DNA of 64,000 nucleotides from Amoebidium appalachense. Its lineage: Eukaryota > Ichthyosporea. The notes under the pieces were generated by a model. The model did no database searches. It was given only the letters and a program-made list of their open reading frames with translations, and was not told the origin of the DNA. Shown here one piece after another: positions 1 to 51,218 of the stretch (positions are counted from its first letter, which is position 1; every line of letters begins with the position of its first letter). The DNA is taken from assembly GCA_963693365.1 (NCBI GenBank), contig CAVNZM010000011.1:2418001-2482000 (forward strand), read 5' to 3'. A program made the position numbers and the translations under genes.

Positions 1-6881
<6,881 letters not shown>

Positions 6882-6886
6882 ATTCT

Positions 6887-11851
<4,965 letters not shown>

Positions 11852-11999
11852 CTGAACGGCATGTGAGTCAGGGGTGCACGCAATATGTTTTAATAAAACA
11901 GATTGTTTGCTGGTGTACCTGACTTCGTCCTCCACAAACACTTCCCCCCCCCCCCCCCCCCCCCCCCAAAACACACGCACACACACACGCACACACACA

Positions 12000-13258
12000 C
12001 ACACAAAAAAAAAAAAAGAAAGAAAGAAAGAAAGAAAGAAAAGCACCTATGCACCAAAACACACACACATAGGGAGGGGGAGGGGGGGGGGGGGGGAGGG
12101 GGGGGGGGGGGGGGGGGGGTGGGCACAAACACGCATCTATAAACATAGGCGCAAAGAAGCGACAACAAGCCATTGTGTGTAAGTCATACAGAAATCGGTT
12201 TCAGGGCCGCACACACACGGCAACTCGACAGTGCACACGCACTCACCTACCCACCCACCACACCCAAACCCACTCACACACACACACCCACACACACACA
12301 ACCAAAGAGAAGAGACAGAAAGAAAGAAAGAAGGACATGAAAGCATCTTTCGCGCATCCACAGCGCACCCACAAACACGCACAACAGCCGCTCCTCCCAT
12401 CCACTCTCTCTCTCTCTCTCTCTCTCCCCCCCCCCCCCCCCTCCCCCTTCCCCCCCCTCAACCCTCCCTCCCCTCCCTTCACCAAAAAAAAATTTAAAAA
12501 CGAGGGGGTAAATGATTAAATAATCGCAGGAACAAAGTATGTGTGCGCAAAACACAGGAAACAACAACAAGCATGTCCACCAAGATTTACAAGCACCCAA
12601 AAGAAGCCCCGTGTGGTCATTAGTCTTAAACCCCCTGACAACCCCTTCCAAAGCCCTCCCCATTCACATTCACCCCTCTCTCATATGCACATACCCAGTC
12701 CCTGCTACTCCCAACCAACCCCCTTAAACACTGCACATGTTCTGAGATACCTCCGTCCCTCCTTCAGCCCAACCCCAATTCATGAATAGAACAGAAAGCA
12801 ATATTGTTCTATCTCCTCCGGACCCCTGCTTGTCAAAAGGCATTCAACGCCAGTACACAAAAATGATCAGCACATCTCCAGGCAACGGCAGTAGTCCCCC
12901 TCCTAACAAAATTAACAACAGTAAATTCTCCCTACTAATAAACATATATGGAAATGTGCTAGGTTTGTCTTCATCCACACCCCAACTCCAACAAGACAGA
13001 AAATGAACGCCGACTGTTCAAACATAAATGCGTCTGCAGGTAGTTTGTGTGCCTGTTCTAAAACCTTGTATGTTGGACGGTTGAGACCCTACCATCGCAC
13101 AATAACATGCAACTAACGTTATATGTGAGAGTGTGCTGGTTGTCGAATGAATGGTGACACGTGCACGCTGCGCCTTCCTCCCCCTCCCCCCTCCCCCCCC
13201 CCCCCCCACCCCCCCCCCCGCCGCCGCCGTCGCCCCGCCCCTTCTTCCTCCACGAACC

Positions 13259-13292
<34 letters not shown>

Positions 13293-13314
13293 CACACACA
13301 CGCGCGCGCGCGCG

Positions 13315-13365
<51 letters not shown>

Positions 13366-14263
13366 CACACACCAGTCCAAGGCCGCGTCAAACGATGGTG
13401 AAAGATTATTGCTGGCTAAATGAGAGGTGAACTGTCAATTTCGCATTAAAAAAAAACAACGTGCAGGCCAACCAAAAGATTACCTGACCATTGGAACCGG
13501 GGCGTGGAGGGAGGAGGGATTAGAGGAAAAGAGAATAAAATGCCAGCACGTCATGTACTTAAAAAGCACGCACGAGTCGACGTACCTTTGTTACCAGTGA
13601 CCTCTGCACTTGTGGTGAGGGGGCAACAATGGCCCTAGATGCAACTTAGAACTGTCTTAGTCAAAAAGACGGGCGTGATGGTTGCAATCACGCTCCGTAT
13701 AGGAGGTAGTCTCCTGGACTAATAAAGCGTAAGACTTCAAATCGGTGACAAGTCTCGGAACAAACATCTAGGAAAAGTACGTAGTGAGCAATTGATAGTT
13801 TCCTTATGTAGGATGTGATCTCTGCCTTCTACACCCGTCTTCCCAATTTCAGCGTACTAATAAGAGGATAGGATAATGATACTTGAGAGGTGACCAGAAT
13901 CACTTTCAAAAACATCACATTAGTTGGCGTTCTTTGCTTGCCTAAGGGTCACAGAGAGAGAGGTGGCAGGACAGAAAACTTATGGCGCGCGCCACCTGAG
14001 GACGTACGCCGTACACAAAGACCGATCCTTATTACCATCAGCCAAGAATGTAGCCATGCTAATCGCTCTTTTGGTCAGGAACCAACCAAAAGCTCACAAA
14101 AAGCGATTAATTGTCGATTACAGCAACACAAAGGTGAGATCGAGTGGATCTCTGCTTTATCTTTGCCAGTCTGCGCTGTTGGAATGCATGAGAGAGCCTC
14201 GATTCTTCCGGCCGGTGGCCGGTGAGCTCCACCACGGCAGCTGCGTGCACACTACAAAGGCTT

Positions 14264-14301
<38 letters not shown>

Positions 14302-15411
14302 GCACACACACACACTCACACACACACACACTCACACACACACACTCACACACACACAAGCACACGTTGAACATCGACAAACACACGTGCACAGCCTGGA
14401 GTTGTTCTCCCATATGGCTGTGTTACGGGCTCACTCTGTACGGTTGATATTGTGTGCTGCCTTGGGCTCGTACCCACCTTCAGGACGGCAAAAAAACATT
14501 TCAAACCTAAAAGGATAACGGCTGCCGAGTGCGGGGCCTCCATCTGCAAAACATGGGCCGAAGTCTTGTCCCCGGGCTCCTGATCATGTGGCCCAGTCAC
14601 GTATGCGGACAAATGCTGAATCACGGACACAGTTGAGCAAGGAAGTGTACGTCAAACTGACTGTCTGTGCCAAACAGACGATGGGGGATGAGGCGCGCGG
14701 GGCGCGCGGTGGGGGGAGGAGGGAGAGGGGGGGGGGGGGGGGGAGAAGAGAGAGAGAGAGGGGGTGAGGGAGAAAGGAAGGAAGGGGGGAGTGAGGGAGG
14801 GAGAGTAAACAATTTTCATTGTTAATTCACTGTAAAAGCCTTCGGAAAAACACACTTTCAACCTCACCGTCCCCCCAACACGCATGCTTGCACACTCACA
14901 TACACCCACACACACCCCCGTGACAAAGAACTTAAATGCAAAAAAAAGTGGATATGGGGAAGAAAGAAAACATCACCATTCAAGGTTATATTCATTTTGT
15001 ACGTTCACAACCTCCCTGGCAGAAATAAGGTTGGGGAAGATAGGTACAGAGGGAAGCACCCCGGGCGTTGATCTATGCAGCACCGTTTACGGGAAAACTG
15101 AAAGCTCTTTAACCCAATTATGCTCCTGGGTTGAGCAACTGGTACAGGTATGTCTGTCTGACCGTTTGGCTATACAGTCGACTTTTGCTAATGCTAAAAA
15201 AGATAGAGGCAGGAAAATGGCAAGAACACCTGCAGTGGCTGCCAGCGACCTACACAACAGCCATGTGTAAGCATCTAGCCAAGACTAATAAAAAGCGATC
15301 CATGACGGGGGCCTAGCTGGGACAGTCACCACTTCCACAATAGAATGGGGTTTACGCTGTCTACTCGAGGCATAGAGAGGAACTCTAGGAACATCAACAA
15401 GGCATGCGGCT
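12000..15411. other. Region without a supported gene
   Basis: Contains an AAAG/GA tract near 12003-12041, G-runs near 12076-12119, a (CT)n(C)n block near 12400-12445, and a compound (CA)n(CG)n(CA)n block at 13259-13364. It also has (CA)n-type repeats at 14266-14360. Sequence from about 12500 to 14000 and 14380 to 15400 is non-repetitive, but I see no convincing exon apart from the retroelement-like relic at 13890-14225. If the receiver gene has a kinase part, this is where it would have to be. Confidence 0.5.
13890..14225 (+). pseudogene. Possible relic of a Ty3/gypsy-type reverse transcriptase
   Basis: In one frame (from about 13924) the conceptual protein contains VRNQPKAHKKRLIVDYSNT. This resembles the reverse-transcriptase segment around the Arg-Leu-x-x-Asp-Tyr motif of Ty3/gypsy elements. 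Neither the usual upstream Ser-Pro-Trp segment nor the downstream Leu-Asp-Ala-Tyr-Pro-Leu motif is visible, and no protease, RNase H, integrase or LTR was seen. If genuine, it is a short decayed fragment. The match rests on one motif from memory, so this is tentative. Confidence 0.22.
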
Positions 15412-16096
15412 CTATGCCTGGAAGTCCTGGTCATTGCCATCCACAAAGCCATCACAGTCGTTGTCCTTTCCGTCGTTGCAGTCTGTCTCCTTGCCAGGTG
15501 CAAACCCACCACACACGCCACCAACATCGGCGCACAGCTCGTCTTGATTCTGCTCACCATCATCACAGCGGCCGGGCGTTTCAAAGCGGAAGCGCCAGAC
15601 TTTCTGGTTCTTTGCGTTCTGGTCGCTGGTGATGTAAAACGTGCAGCCGTCGGCATAGACACCCTCCTGGCCCGGTGACGTCACCTTGGGGAATTTCTTC
15701 TCCCAGCCCAGATGCTTGCCCTCTGGCGTGTAGGCCTGAGGAGCACCATGCAAGTTTAGCATCGAAAAGCAGCAACTGAAAAAGCGAGAGTCGAATTTTA
15801 AAGCCAAACAGCCATAGAAGTCTTCATACAACATGATGTTGCCTTTTCTCTCTCTTTGCCTCCATCTCTGTTTCCCTCTCCTTTCTCCGTCCTCCCTCTC
15901 TCCATCTTCCTCCCCCGGAAAGTGAGTACCTCTCGTATCATAAACTGCCACGCAACTCCTGCAGCTCTCGCTTTTTGTTTTCATCAGCAATTCACCCATA
16001 CCGTTACAACCAACTAGCCCACCCTCGGACCCCATCTAAGGTTTCTTGAAAACTGTAAAACTGAAAGGCGTGGGTTTTTTTTTTGTTTTTTTTTCT

Positions 16097-16139
<43 letters not shown>

Positions 16140-16804
16140 GGGATGAGTACGTACAATAATCGTGTCTTCACGGTCGGAGGACACAAACAGGACACCATTA
16201 TTTGCGCCACCAATCGTAGCCATAGGGTAGAAGCACATGCTCGATACTTCCGTGAGCCCAGGGGGATGAATTTCCATGTCACACTTATACCGCTTTGCTG
16301 GGTCTGCGTGGGGATCAGTGCGGATAGGAACATGGCACTTGCCACGAACGGTGCCGAGATTTTGATCACCGACGTAGAACGTGCCACCCTCAGGGTGGCT
16401 CTTGTCGGGGATCCAAGTGATGCCCTCAATGCCATCGTTTGCGTTTTTCTTGCGTGGTATGCCCTTTTCAAGGGGGAAGTCAATCAGCCACGTGCGTACC
16501 TCCCTGTTGCGGTCGATGTCCCACTCACGTAGGAAAGCGGTACCCTCACCCCCCTCAAACTCGGAGTTGATGAAGATGGAGCTGCTCTCTGGGTGTGTGT
16601 ATGTGACTGCCTCGTTGTCTCCCTTGACGTCAAAACATTCACAATATTGCCGTCGGGGTCAAGAATGGCGTACTGACCTTCATCACTGACCACCACCAGC
16701 TTGCCCAGCCGGTGGTGGAAGTTAACATCGGAAGGCCCAAACTCCTTGTCGCAGTGGCGGCCCTTGTCCTTTCTGAAGTCCCACACAAGGAGCTCGCTAC
16801 CCAC
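15412..16804 (-). CDS. Phytase/SdiA-regulated-like beta-propeller protein with Asp-rich tail, 3' part, one apparent frameshift
   Basis: Two exons are visible on the minus strand: 16804-16155 and 15735-15412, joined in phase across a poly(C)-rich intron. Upstream exons were not found. Sense reading gives LVVVSDEGQYAILDPDGN, then SSSIFINSEFEGGEGTAFL, ANDGIEGITWIPDK, GGTFYVGDQNLGTV, NNGVLFVSSDRED and EGVYADGCTFYITSD. This repeated blade pattern resembles secreted 'esterase-like activity of phytase' or SdiA-regulated families. The C-terminus is Cys/Asp-rich (TDCNDGKDNDCDGFVDGNDQ), like bacterial 'putative metal-binding' DxDxDG repeats. Stop TAG is the complement of 15412-15414. The frame changes at a four-base T-run in the sense strand (plus 16632-16635); one extra T would restore continuity, so this is either a sequencing indel or an inactivating deletion. 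Family identity is from pattern memory; function is not certain. The bacterial-style tail makes ancient transfer conceivable. Confidence 0.6.
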
Positions 16805-17795
16805 CCTCCGTTAGACTATGAGAGAAGACTTGAAACCCTTCTCTCAGAAAAACTGAACCCACCGGAACGCACAGAGTTGCTTTTTGAACTGTTGAGAAAA
16901 ATTCCGTGGAAGGTGATAAGATTCACGCAACGTTGTTGTCAGGAGTCGAAATTGTTGAATACCTCAAAATGAGAGGAGGTGTGTACCTACATTGCAACAA
17001 ATGAAAACTTGTTTTCTGTATATTCTGGCTTTACTTTTCAATATAGTTAAGGTGGGGTTGATGCATGTACGGTTTCATGGTCATACTCTTCTAATAGAAC
17101 CTTGTAGGGAGGGAAGACCTACTACAAATTCAAACCCTGAATATACAGCGCAAATTTCCATATATGGTAACCGTTCACTTGATCGCCGATCCGAGTAGAT
17201 GCAGATATATCCGGAATATTGGCATTTCGTAATCTTTCCATCTGTGGGCCAGTAGAGTTAAATATAGCTTGAAGAGGCATGAGGTTTTCTATTGTTAGAG
17301 TCTGCCGGGCCAGGCCAAGGATGTTTGCGTCATCATGCGGACAGGCTTCAACAGGCTCACTTGCAAGCTGGCGCACACTCGTGTACGGTACCTATCATAC
17401 GTAGAGTTCCACTCTCTTCAACGGTTGGGCACATACGCACGAACGCACACGCATATGTACAGCAGTCGAAAGCACAGGCCACAGGTATAGACTGTACTTA
17501 ATCTGACACCAGTGGACAGACGTTAATGCGTCAAGGCGTGGATGGAATGTTCTCACAGGAACTCGGCACAAATAATACCGTAACTTCGGAATAATCTCAC
17601 ACTTGAATAGTGCACTGTTGCCGGTGCAACACAAGTGAGGTTCTTGTGAGGTTAGTAATTTGGCCAATAACACGCTGTGACAGAATCAGTCGTTATTTTA
17701 CCAGAGATTTGGCTTGCTATATGCATGTGCCATATAGGCTGTTTTGTTCACGACTGACAGACATGCTACTGAGGCTCGTGGTTTGACGAAGCAAC
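16805..17795. other. Upstream region between two divergent genes, with two unexplained open frames
   Basis: Lies between the 5' end of the visible propeller exon (minus) and the MYSM1 start (plus), so it should contain promoters or a missing 5' exon. A plus-strand frame ending at 16972 reads DYERRLETLLSEKLNPPERT and onward with a coding-like composition. A minus-strand frame at 17376-17122 is 84 codons long and starts at ATG. Neither is recognised, and neither has clear splice partners. No simple repeats occur here, unlike most of the window. Confidence 0.35.
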
Positions 17796-32366
<14,571 letters not shown>

Positions 32367-33340
32367 ACTTGTGATAATGATTAGGAATTAATGTAGTATG
32401 TGCTTGTGGATGCCTGTCGGAATGGTACAGATAGTCATTATTAATAAGGTCGTTGTACAAGTCTTTGCTTTTGTGGGGTTTGTATTGCTTTGGTCTTGTG
32501 TGCGGTTGATACTAATAATTAGTAGGTATTTTGTTTGAAATGTGTGACGACCATTTACAGTGTAATCTGTGATTGACAGATAGAATGGTCTTTTGACGTA
32601 TGTATGCAGCCATGTAGGTTATGTGCTCATGTGGTATGAAAGAAACGAGTTTTAAATGTTGTGTTTTAAATGTAAATTTCGAATGAACTAAGACCCATTT
32701 CTCTTCTGCGCATGGACCAATAGTATAATCATGAAAAAAAAAAAGTCCCGGTGCACTTGTTGGTGCGTGTTTTCGTGGGTTGAGCTTTTCGGAATTGGAA
32801 TTTGGGTCTTTGGTGGAATTTTGCATGGCGGCGCCGAGTATGAGTAATTGTGTGGGGGCACGGGACATGTACATATTGTTTTCAACCCCAAAACTCACCT
32901 CTGATTCTGAACACTGTGACCGAGTTTGGAGCCCCTCTTTGCCACTTCGACGTTCCCCTCGCCCCTCATCCGCCAACCTTCCCCCCCCCCCCCTCTCCCC
33001 CCGCCTCCCCCACGCACATGCACACATGTACAAGAATGCACCCACCCACCCCAACCTCAATTCAACCCGTGTTCTCCGATAGATGTTTCTTTCTTTTCTT
33101 TGATTCTCCGTGTTTCTTCCCCATTAGCGAAAGGTCTCTAGCATGAGCAACACTTTAAGAAGCATACACTACCTGTACTGCGAACAGGAGATCCCTCCCC
33201 TCCCCCCACCCACCCTCCCTTTCCCCCTTCTTCCTCCCTGCTCCCCCGCGCTCATTCCCTCATTGCCTGAAGGTCACAAAATATGAAGGGAAATGGCGGC
33301 AAGGATGGCTGTACCACGCGGAAAGAAGGGGAGAGAGGGT

Positions 33341-33375
<35 letters not shown>

Positions 33376-35714
33376 GCCGGAGGGGGGGGGAGGAATTCGT
33401 TTCAACTTGCTAATGCTCATTGGCTCATCAAGATTATGTTGCCTTATTTGATGCATATGTCATGCTGACACATGCACTCAGCAGATTGTTGGCATAATTG
33501 AGCCAAGGTCTCACAACATACATTCCTGTCATTGATGCAACGGGTAGAGGAAGAGGGGGCCCATGTGCTCTGATGCGGAAAGTTTAAGTGCCCATTTACT
33601 AGTGATATCATAAAGCAAATAGCACGCCCAAAGGCTCGGGCACGTGAGCATGCAGCGTCTCAGTGGCGAGGAAAGGCCTTGCAGCTTCGGAAGGGGCAGC
33701 TGGGGAACGAAGGGGGGGGGGGAGGTTTAATTTAAGGCGGAAGATTTGAAAGAATGGATATCGACATCTAATAGATAATATGGTGGCCGTTGGGAGGCCC
33801 GGGTTTGAATATGTGTGTTTTTGTGTGTGTGGGTGGTGTAGGTATTCCGAGACGCTATGGGAAGTATTATCATGCATGTGTGTGTGTGTGTGTGTGTAAG
33901 GGAAGACTGCAGGGAGGTGTGGGGGCCTGGGGTTTGTGCGTTTGTGTGTGTGAGGGCCGTAACCCAGTAGCTATAAAGGCGTGCTGTTGCAGTTTTACGC
34001 TAGGGAGGGGAAAGAGTGCCACAGTGAGCAGCTGGCTCACTTGAGCAAGTTGAGCTGCAACAGACGATTGTGATTGGTTAGCTTCACCAATCGCTGTAGC
34101 AATAAAAATCTCACTAGAGCTTATTCTTGATATATGAACAAACGAGATATTTCGTTATCCCGAAAATATACGGCAAACAAAAATCAATACAGCAGAGTCT
34201 CGGGAACTTAAGGCGCCTTAATAAGCAAATGATGGCTGAACTGCTCGAGTCGCGTGCCAATTTGCGCTCATCAGCTGAACCGCCGGACAAGATGCACGCG
34301 GTTGTTGTCTGTATTTCGGCTTTTAGCCGTAAAAAGCACAAGCTCATGACAACTGGGTAGCTGCTGAGAGTGTCTATAGAAGCACTACCTATCGCTTTCG
34401 CCTTACTACTGCAGGAAGACCTCACGAAAAGGGTGGCAAACATATGCACTTCACTATGTACTTGGGCATCAATCAACGAAACATGACCCTACCCTTGATG
34501 ACGTCATCATTCCTATGTGACGACCCCGTGCCTCGGTCCGTATGTAACGCCCTCCCCCTCGAGCGATCCGCCCGTTCCTCAGGAATCGCCCCTACTCTTC
34601 CTAGATCATATGGAAAACTTTGTATATCCCACTGGCACTTCCAGCTACGTTTCGCCAAAATGGGATTGAGCTGGCGCGGTCAGCTACCGGCCATACACGA
34701 ATACAGAGTCACGCTGCTCCCTCACCGCCCCCTTTGCTTCCTCATGCAAGCAGCTCCCCCAGCTAACCGTAGGGATGACCTCCCCACATGAAAGTGGTCA
34801 CTGACCAAGTCGGTTCATGTCGCATGTGAAATTCAATACACCGGGATAGTTTTGCACCAGAACGTCTCCCTAGACTGTAGAGGTCAGGCCACTGAAGTGA
34901 CTGAACCAACGTTCGATATGGAGTTTTGCCAGCTGCCAGATGAATTCCCTCTCACCTCACAGAACCTACCATCTTCCTGGAAACACATATATGATCCCGG
35001 CATAATGCACATTGCCAGGCACACTGTCAGGCACACGTACACAGTAACAGGTACGTACGAACATGAGCCAGCGCCGCGCAGACAGCCACACACAGGCACA
35101 CAGTAATGCACACACCAGGTCTACAAACACAGTGTCACCGATCTACAGCCATCCACGGACCGAGCTCTTAGACATCTTCCCTCGCAGGCCATGCGATTGC
35201 AAATCTATTAACTGTATTCGTTTGCAAATCATTTGAATTTTATTTTTCTCTCTCTGATACTCGGGGTACTGATGAAGTCGAACACCCTGAATTATCATAT
35301 CTATTTTATGTAAAAGATAATCGAGATATATATTCCAGCGTGCAAACAGGCTTCATAAACATATGTACAAAGAGGTAGGGACAGCAATTTTAACTATTTC
35401 GATCCACCTTAGATTGACCCTAAGGAATAGCACGGCCAGGTGATATTTGGGAAGAATGGTGATGTAAAGTCATAAACACCTATGTACATATAGATGGCAT
35501 TGCATGTATTATATCAATTACAATAAAAAAAAATATATAACTCCTTCGTGCATCCAATTGGTATTGATTGATGTTGTTACGTGAGCACCCATTTTCTTGT
35601 ATCGATATGTATGCATGTCGGGGTATGTTCATTGTTGTGTGCTTGTGTGCATCTGTATGCCCACACGTGTGTTCGTGCAGTGTGTTTGCGGCCGCTTGTG
35701 TATGCTTGTGTAGG

Positions 35715-35754
<40 letters not shown>

Positions 35755-36535
35755 TGTGTATGTGTGTGTGTGTGTATGTGTGTGTGCGTGTGTGTGTGTG
35801 TGTGTGTGAGGGAGAGAGGGAGAGAGGGGGAGAGAGAGAGAGTGTGTGTGTGTGTGTGTGAGGGAGAGAGGGGGAGAGAGAGAGAGTGTGTGTGTGTGTG
35901 TGTGCGTGTGTGTGCATCATGTATGTGTTTGTGTGGGTGTGTATGCGAGCACATGTACAGACCTGTGGCTCGTGGGTATGTGCAGGTATGTGTGTGCATG
36001 TGTATCTCAGCTTGCATACTTTGTGAAGTGTAAGAGCAACACAAGCGTATTCTGCAGGCATGTACGTGCCTGTGTATGGGCTACGATTCTGCGGTGGGCA
36101 GGGCATGGGTAACACATTAAGACTATCATATGGGCGTGAACTAGAAGCAAGCATATGTACTAATATACTAACCTACATAAGAGCCGGTCCAATTTAGCAT
36201 GGGCAGATGTTGAGGAATATTTGAAAGATAAAAAACACGGGTACGAGTGTGTGTGTGTCCATGTGTGTGTGTGTTGTGTTGTTTGCGTCTTGGTTCTAGC
36301 AAATTTCCTCCTTTTTGCCTTTTGGTGGTGGTGCATGCTTGTGTGTGTGTGTGTGTGCGTGCGTGGGCGCACACACCGCATACGCGTGTGCGCACACATG
36401 TGCGTGCATGCGTGCATGCATCTTCGTGTGCGTGCATACCCCCGCATTGGTGTGTGTGTATGTGTAGTGCGGGGGGTGGGGAGGGGGGGGGGGGTTCTAT
36501 TGAAAAAATGGGGTTTGTGGGCTTCTTGCATTCAG
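32367..36535. other. Region with no firm gene; 5' part of an unrecognised + gene probably lies here
   Basis: Follows the MYSM1 stop. 32370-33170 and 33430-35560 are largely free of simple repeats. Possible but unproven exons: an ATG at 33144 opening MSNTLRSIHYLYCEQE; a frame near 33270-33330 reading KWRQGWLYHAER; and a roughly 104-codon frame from 34792 to 35103 containing FDMEFCQLPDEFPL and SWKHIYDPGIMHIARH. I recognise none of them. 35717-35925 is an interleaved (GT)n/(GA)n tract and 36250-36480 is GT-rich with several inverted GC/TG stretches. Confidence 0.4.
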
Positions 36536-36647
36536 GCCCGTGTTCATTGCTGAGCCATGGGACGTAGAGCTCAGGGTGGACCGACGGGAAGAGGGCGGAG
36601 TGTGGGGCTCGGGTGGCTCCGATTTTCTGATCACGGTGTGCCGTTAG
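36536..36647 (+). CDS. Last exon of an unrecognised protein
   Basis: A cag acceptor at 36533-36535 opens a frame, entered with one leading base, that reads PVFIAEPWDVELRVDRREEG, then a Gly/Ser stretch and DFLITVCR before TAG at 36645-36647. Composition and lack of repeats look like real coding sequence, and the frame stays open across 36 codons in GC-balanced DNA. The stop sits 60 bp from the LMBR1-family stop on the other strand, the expected arrangement for convergent genes in this window. Upstream exons could not be assigned, so neither family nor function is proposed. Confidence 0.45.
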
Positions 36648-36707
36648 TATATGTAATGCACACCCCCGGGCCCGAATTCTCCTTCATTAATTTTTTTCAA
36701 AAAACCT

Positions 36708-48536
<11,829 letters not shown>

Positions 48537-48653
48537 CTATCTGTTATCTGCCCTCGGATAGCAGTGCACCAACTCCCCCTTCCCCACTTCCCCCAGCCCG
48601 CCCATGCAGTGCGGTGATCTTTCTTTTGTTGTTTGGTTCTAGGCCAGTGAGGA

Positions 48654-48685
<32 letters not shown>

Positions 48686-50718
48686 AGGTGTTGCCCCACA
48701 GGCCACACCCCACCCCACCACCACCAGCTATATATAGCACAATATAACGTATTCCATCCTATGTATCCCCACTCAAATGGTTTCTAGTCACAGATGCACG
48801 GAGAGAGGGACGCATGCAACTACAGCAACTAAGCAGCACTCTCATGTACCACGTATTAGGTTCCTCTTTATCCCCCCCCCCCTCCCACCTCACCCCCCCC
48901 CCCCCAACCTCTTTCCCGCCTCCCCCCCCCCCCCCCCTCTTCCTCCCCCCCCCCCCGGAACCGCCTCCCCTCCCCACCTCCACTTTCTCTAAAATGGTAT
49001 GACAATCAAGATCCCAGCACCAAGTGCATACAGCATCAAGTTCCGACGACGCTCCGACAGACTTCCTGGCTACCCTGGGTAAGATCCCGCATTTCTCGAC
49101 CTGGGCTTGTAAAACCGCCAACTATTTTTGTCACTAGTGATAGGAAATCGCGTCTCGGTACACTTGAAATCTTCTTCTAGCCTTCCTTTCCCTCACCAAT
49201 AGGCAATTACCTTCCTACGATACCAGTCTTTGCTCTGCTGCTCATGTCCTCCATAAAAGTACTGCATGTGTAAAGATTGTAAGGAAGCATGTACACAGTT
49301 CGTGCAACGTTCCTCTTCCTAAGACACCTAACCCCTACTCCTATCCCTGCCCCCAAACCCCCATCAACCCCTTTCCCTGCATGTTCAAAATTAATGGGAC
49401 ACCGTACCTGCCGGCATATGTGGGTGTGTGCACCCGTCCATACAGAATTCATGTCTTAGCTGTCATCAGAAGTTATGTCGTTGCTGTCATGGTACCATGC
49501 CGATATCGGAGTCTGGCAATCAACGATGCATGGATGGAGGTAACAGTCGCAGCAAAATCGTTCTAGTAAAATCAACCACCCTCAAAAGATTTGGTGTCAA
49601 ACTGTTTAGTACTCCACGAAAGGGAACGAAGATTAAACAGAAGTTTCACGCTCAGGCGTGTTTAGCAGGTGAATGGGTACCGGTCTGTAGTACAATTCTC
49701 AAGGATCTCGACAAGACGGCTGTGCATGGAAAATCATGTGCCACACTGTGGTTATGCACCAAACTACACCAGACGCTCCCTGGTCAAGCGTTTGCCATCC
49801 ACCCAAGAACGCAACATTACATGCGCAATCTGCACTGAGGTCTTTCTTTTATCTTAACTTGTGCATACTATGAGTTGACTGTTAAGGAGGGTTTTTAGCT
49901 ATGAGATCTCCACATCTTGCATATTCAGTGTCGTTCTTTCAAACTTCTTTGTCAACTTTGAAGCAGGGACTGCTGCTGCAACCACTGATCGATATGTCGT
50001 CGATCGGTTCAGGTCGCACTTTTCGGTTCGGGCGGATTATATCCACATATTGCAAATATTAGCTGCAAAGTTATGGCATATAAGTTTTATTACCTGATAT
50101 ATAGTTATTCAGTTGGGTTTTTGTGCGGCTTGCTTGCTATATCAAAGTTTTATATACCTGGTATATAGTTATTCAGTTGGGTTTTTGTGCGGCTTGCTTG
50201 CTATATCAAAGGAATAAAAATAGATTTACAGGCACGGAGAGCAGGAGAGCCTTCCAGGCTGTTCGAGCCCGCTGATCCGACAGACCCTAGTATCCTGCTT
50301 TAACAATTCTAAATATAGTCTCCAATCGTTTGCTGAGGCTCTGAAAAGGGCGCCAAAACTTTGTTTTTAGCCAAAAAAGGCTAAATCGCGCCCCTACTTC
50401 TCCCTCAACTCGACTTCGCAAGAAACCAACTTGAAAAATCTACGCGAGGTTCAACAGCGAAAGGCGTGAGAGTGCATCACTTGTCCCCAATACTATGCAC
50501 GCACGTGTGGTTTGACCACTGAAATTCTAAGGGGTAACGCACGAATTTTGTAGGTGTAAGAAGGTGCAAGAGGTAGTGTTTTGTCAAAGTTGCCCTCTTC
50601 TTCCTTATTCATCCCTTAGCTTGGAAAGCTAAGCAGTAGGATTAGTCTGGGACCCTGCAAAGAGTTCTTCCTCTGAAAAATTAAGGCGTATGGCTTTAAC
50701 GAGTTTGTTCGAGGTAAG

Positions 50719-50755
<37 letters not shown>

Positions 50756-51176
50756 CCCCTCCCTTCCCCCGCTCCCCCCCCCCCCCCCCCCTCCCCCTTC
50801 ACCTTCTCCTCTCAGTACCTGTACTTCATCGTCTCTTTCATATTCAGTTTCTTCCTTCGTTTTCCGCAATCGCTTTGCGTCCTTAAGCTTCTATTTAATT
50901 GGTCTTGTACTAAACTACTAGTTCGGACAAATCTTCTCTTGTCTCTGTGGCTACTGTATAAATTCATCGCCTCGACATCTATGCCGAACTCAACTTTTCT
51001 CCCTACCTGCTTGTTTGGGTAGCAATATTTTTTGGACTGGCCTCTGTCCCTCCCTCCACTTCCCCCCTCCCCTTCTTCACGAAATGCAACCCAACACACC
51101 ACATCCTGTCCCCGTCACCCCAGAAGCCCCCCCCCCCCCTCCCCCCCCCCCCCCCCCCCCCCCCCTCTTCCCCCCC

Positions 51177-51218
<42 letters not shown>

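Noticed and set aside
50615-50665. 5S rRNA-like segment (ggaaagctaagcag)
   Set aside because: Only a short core resembles 5S rRNA; the rest does not fit and no full gene can be folded around it.
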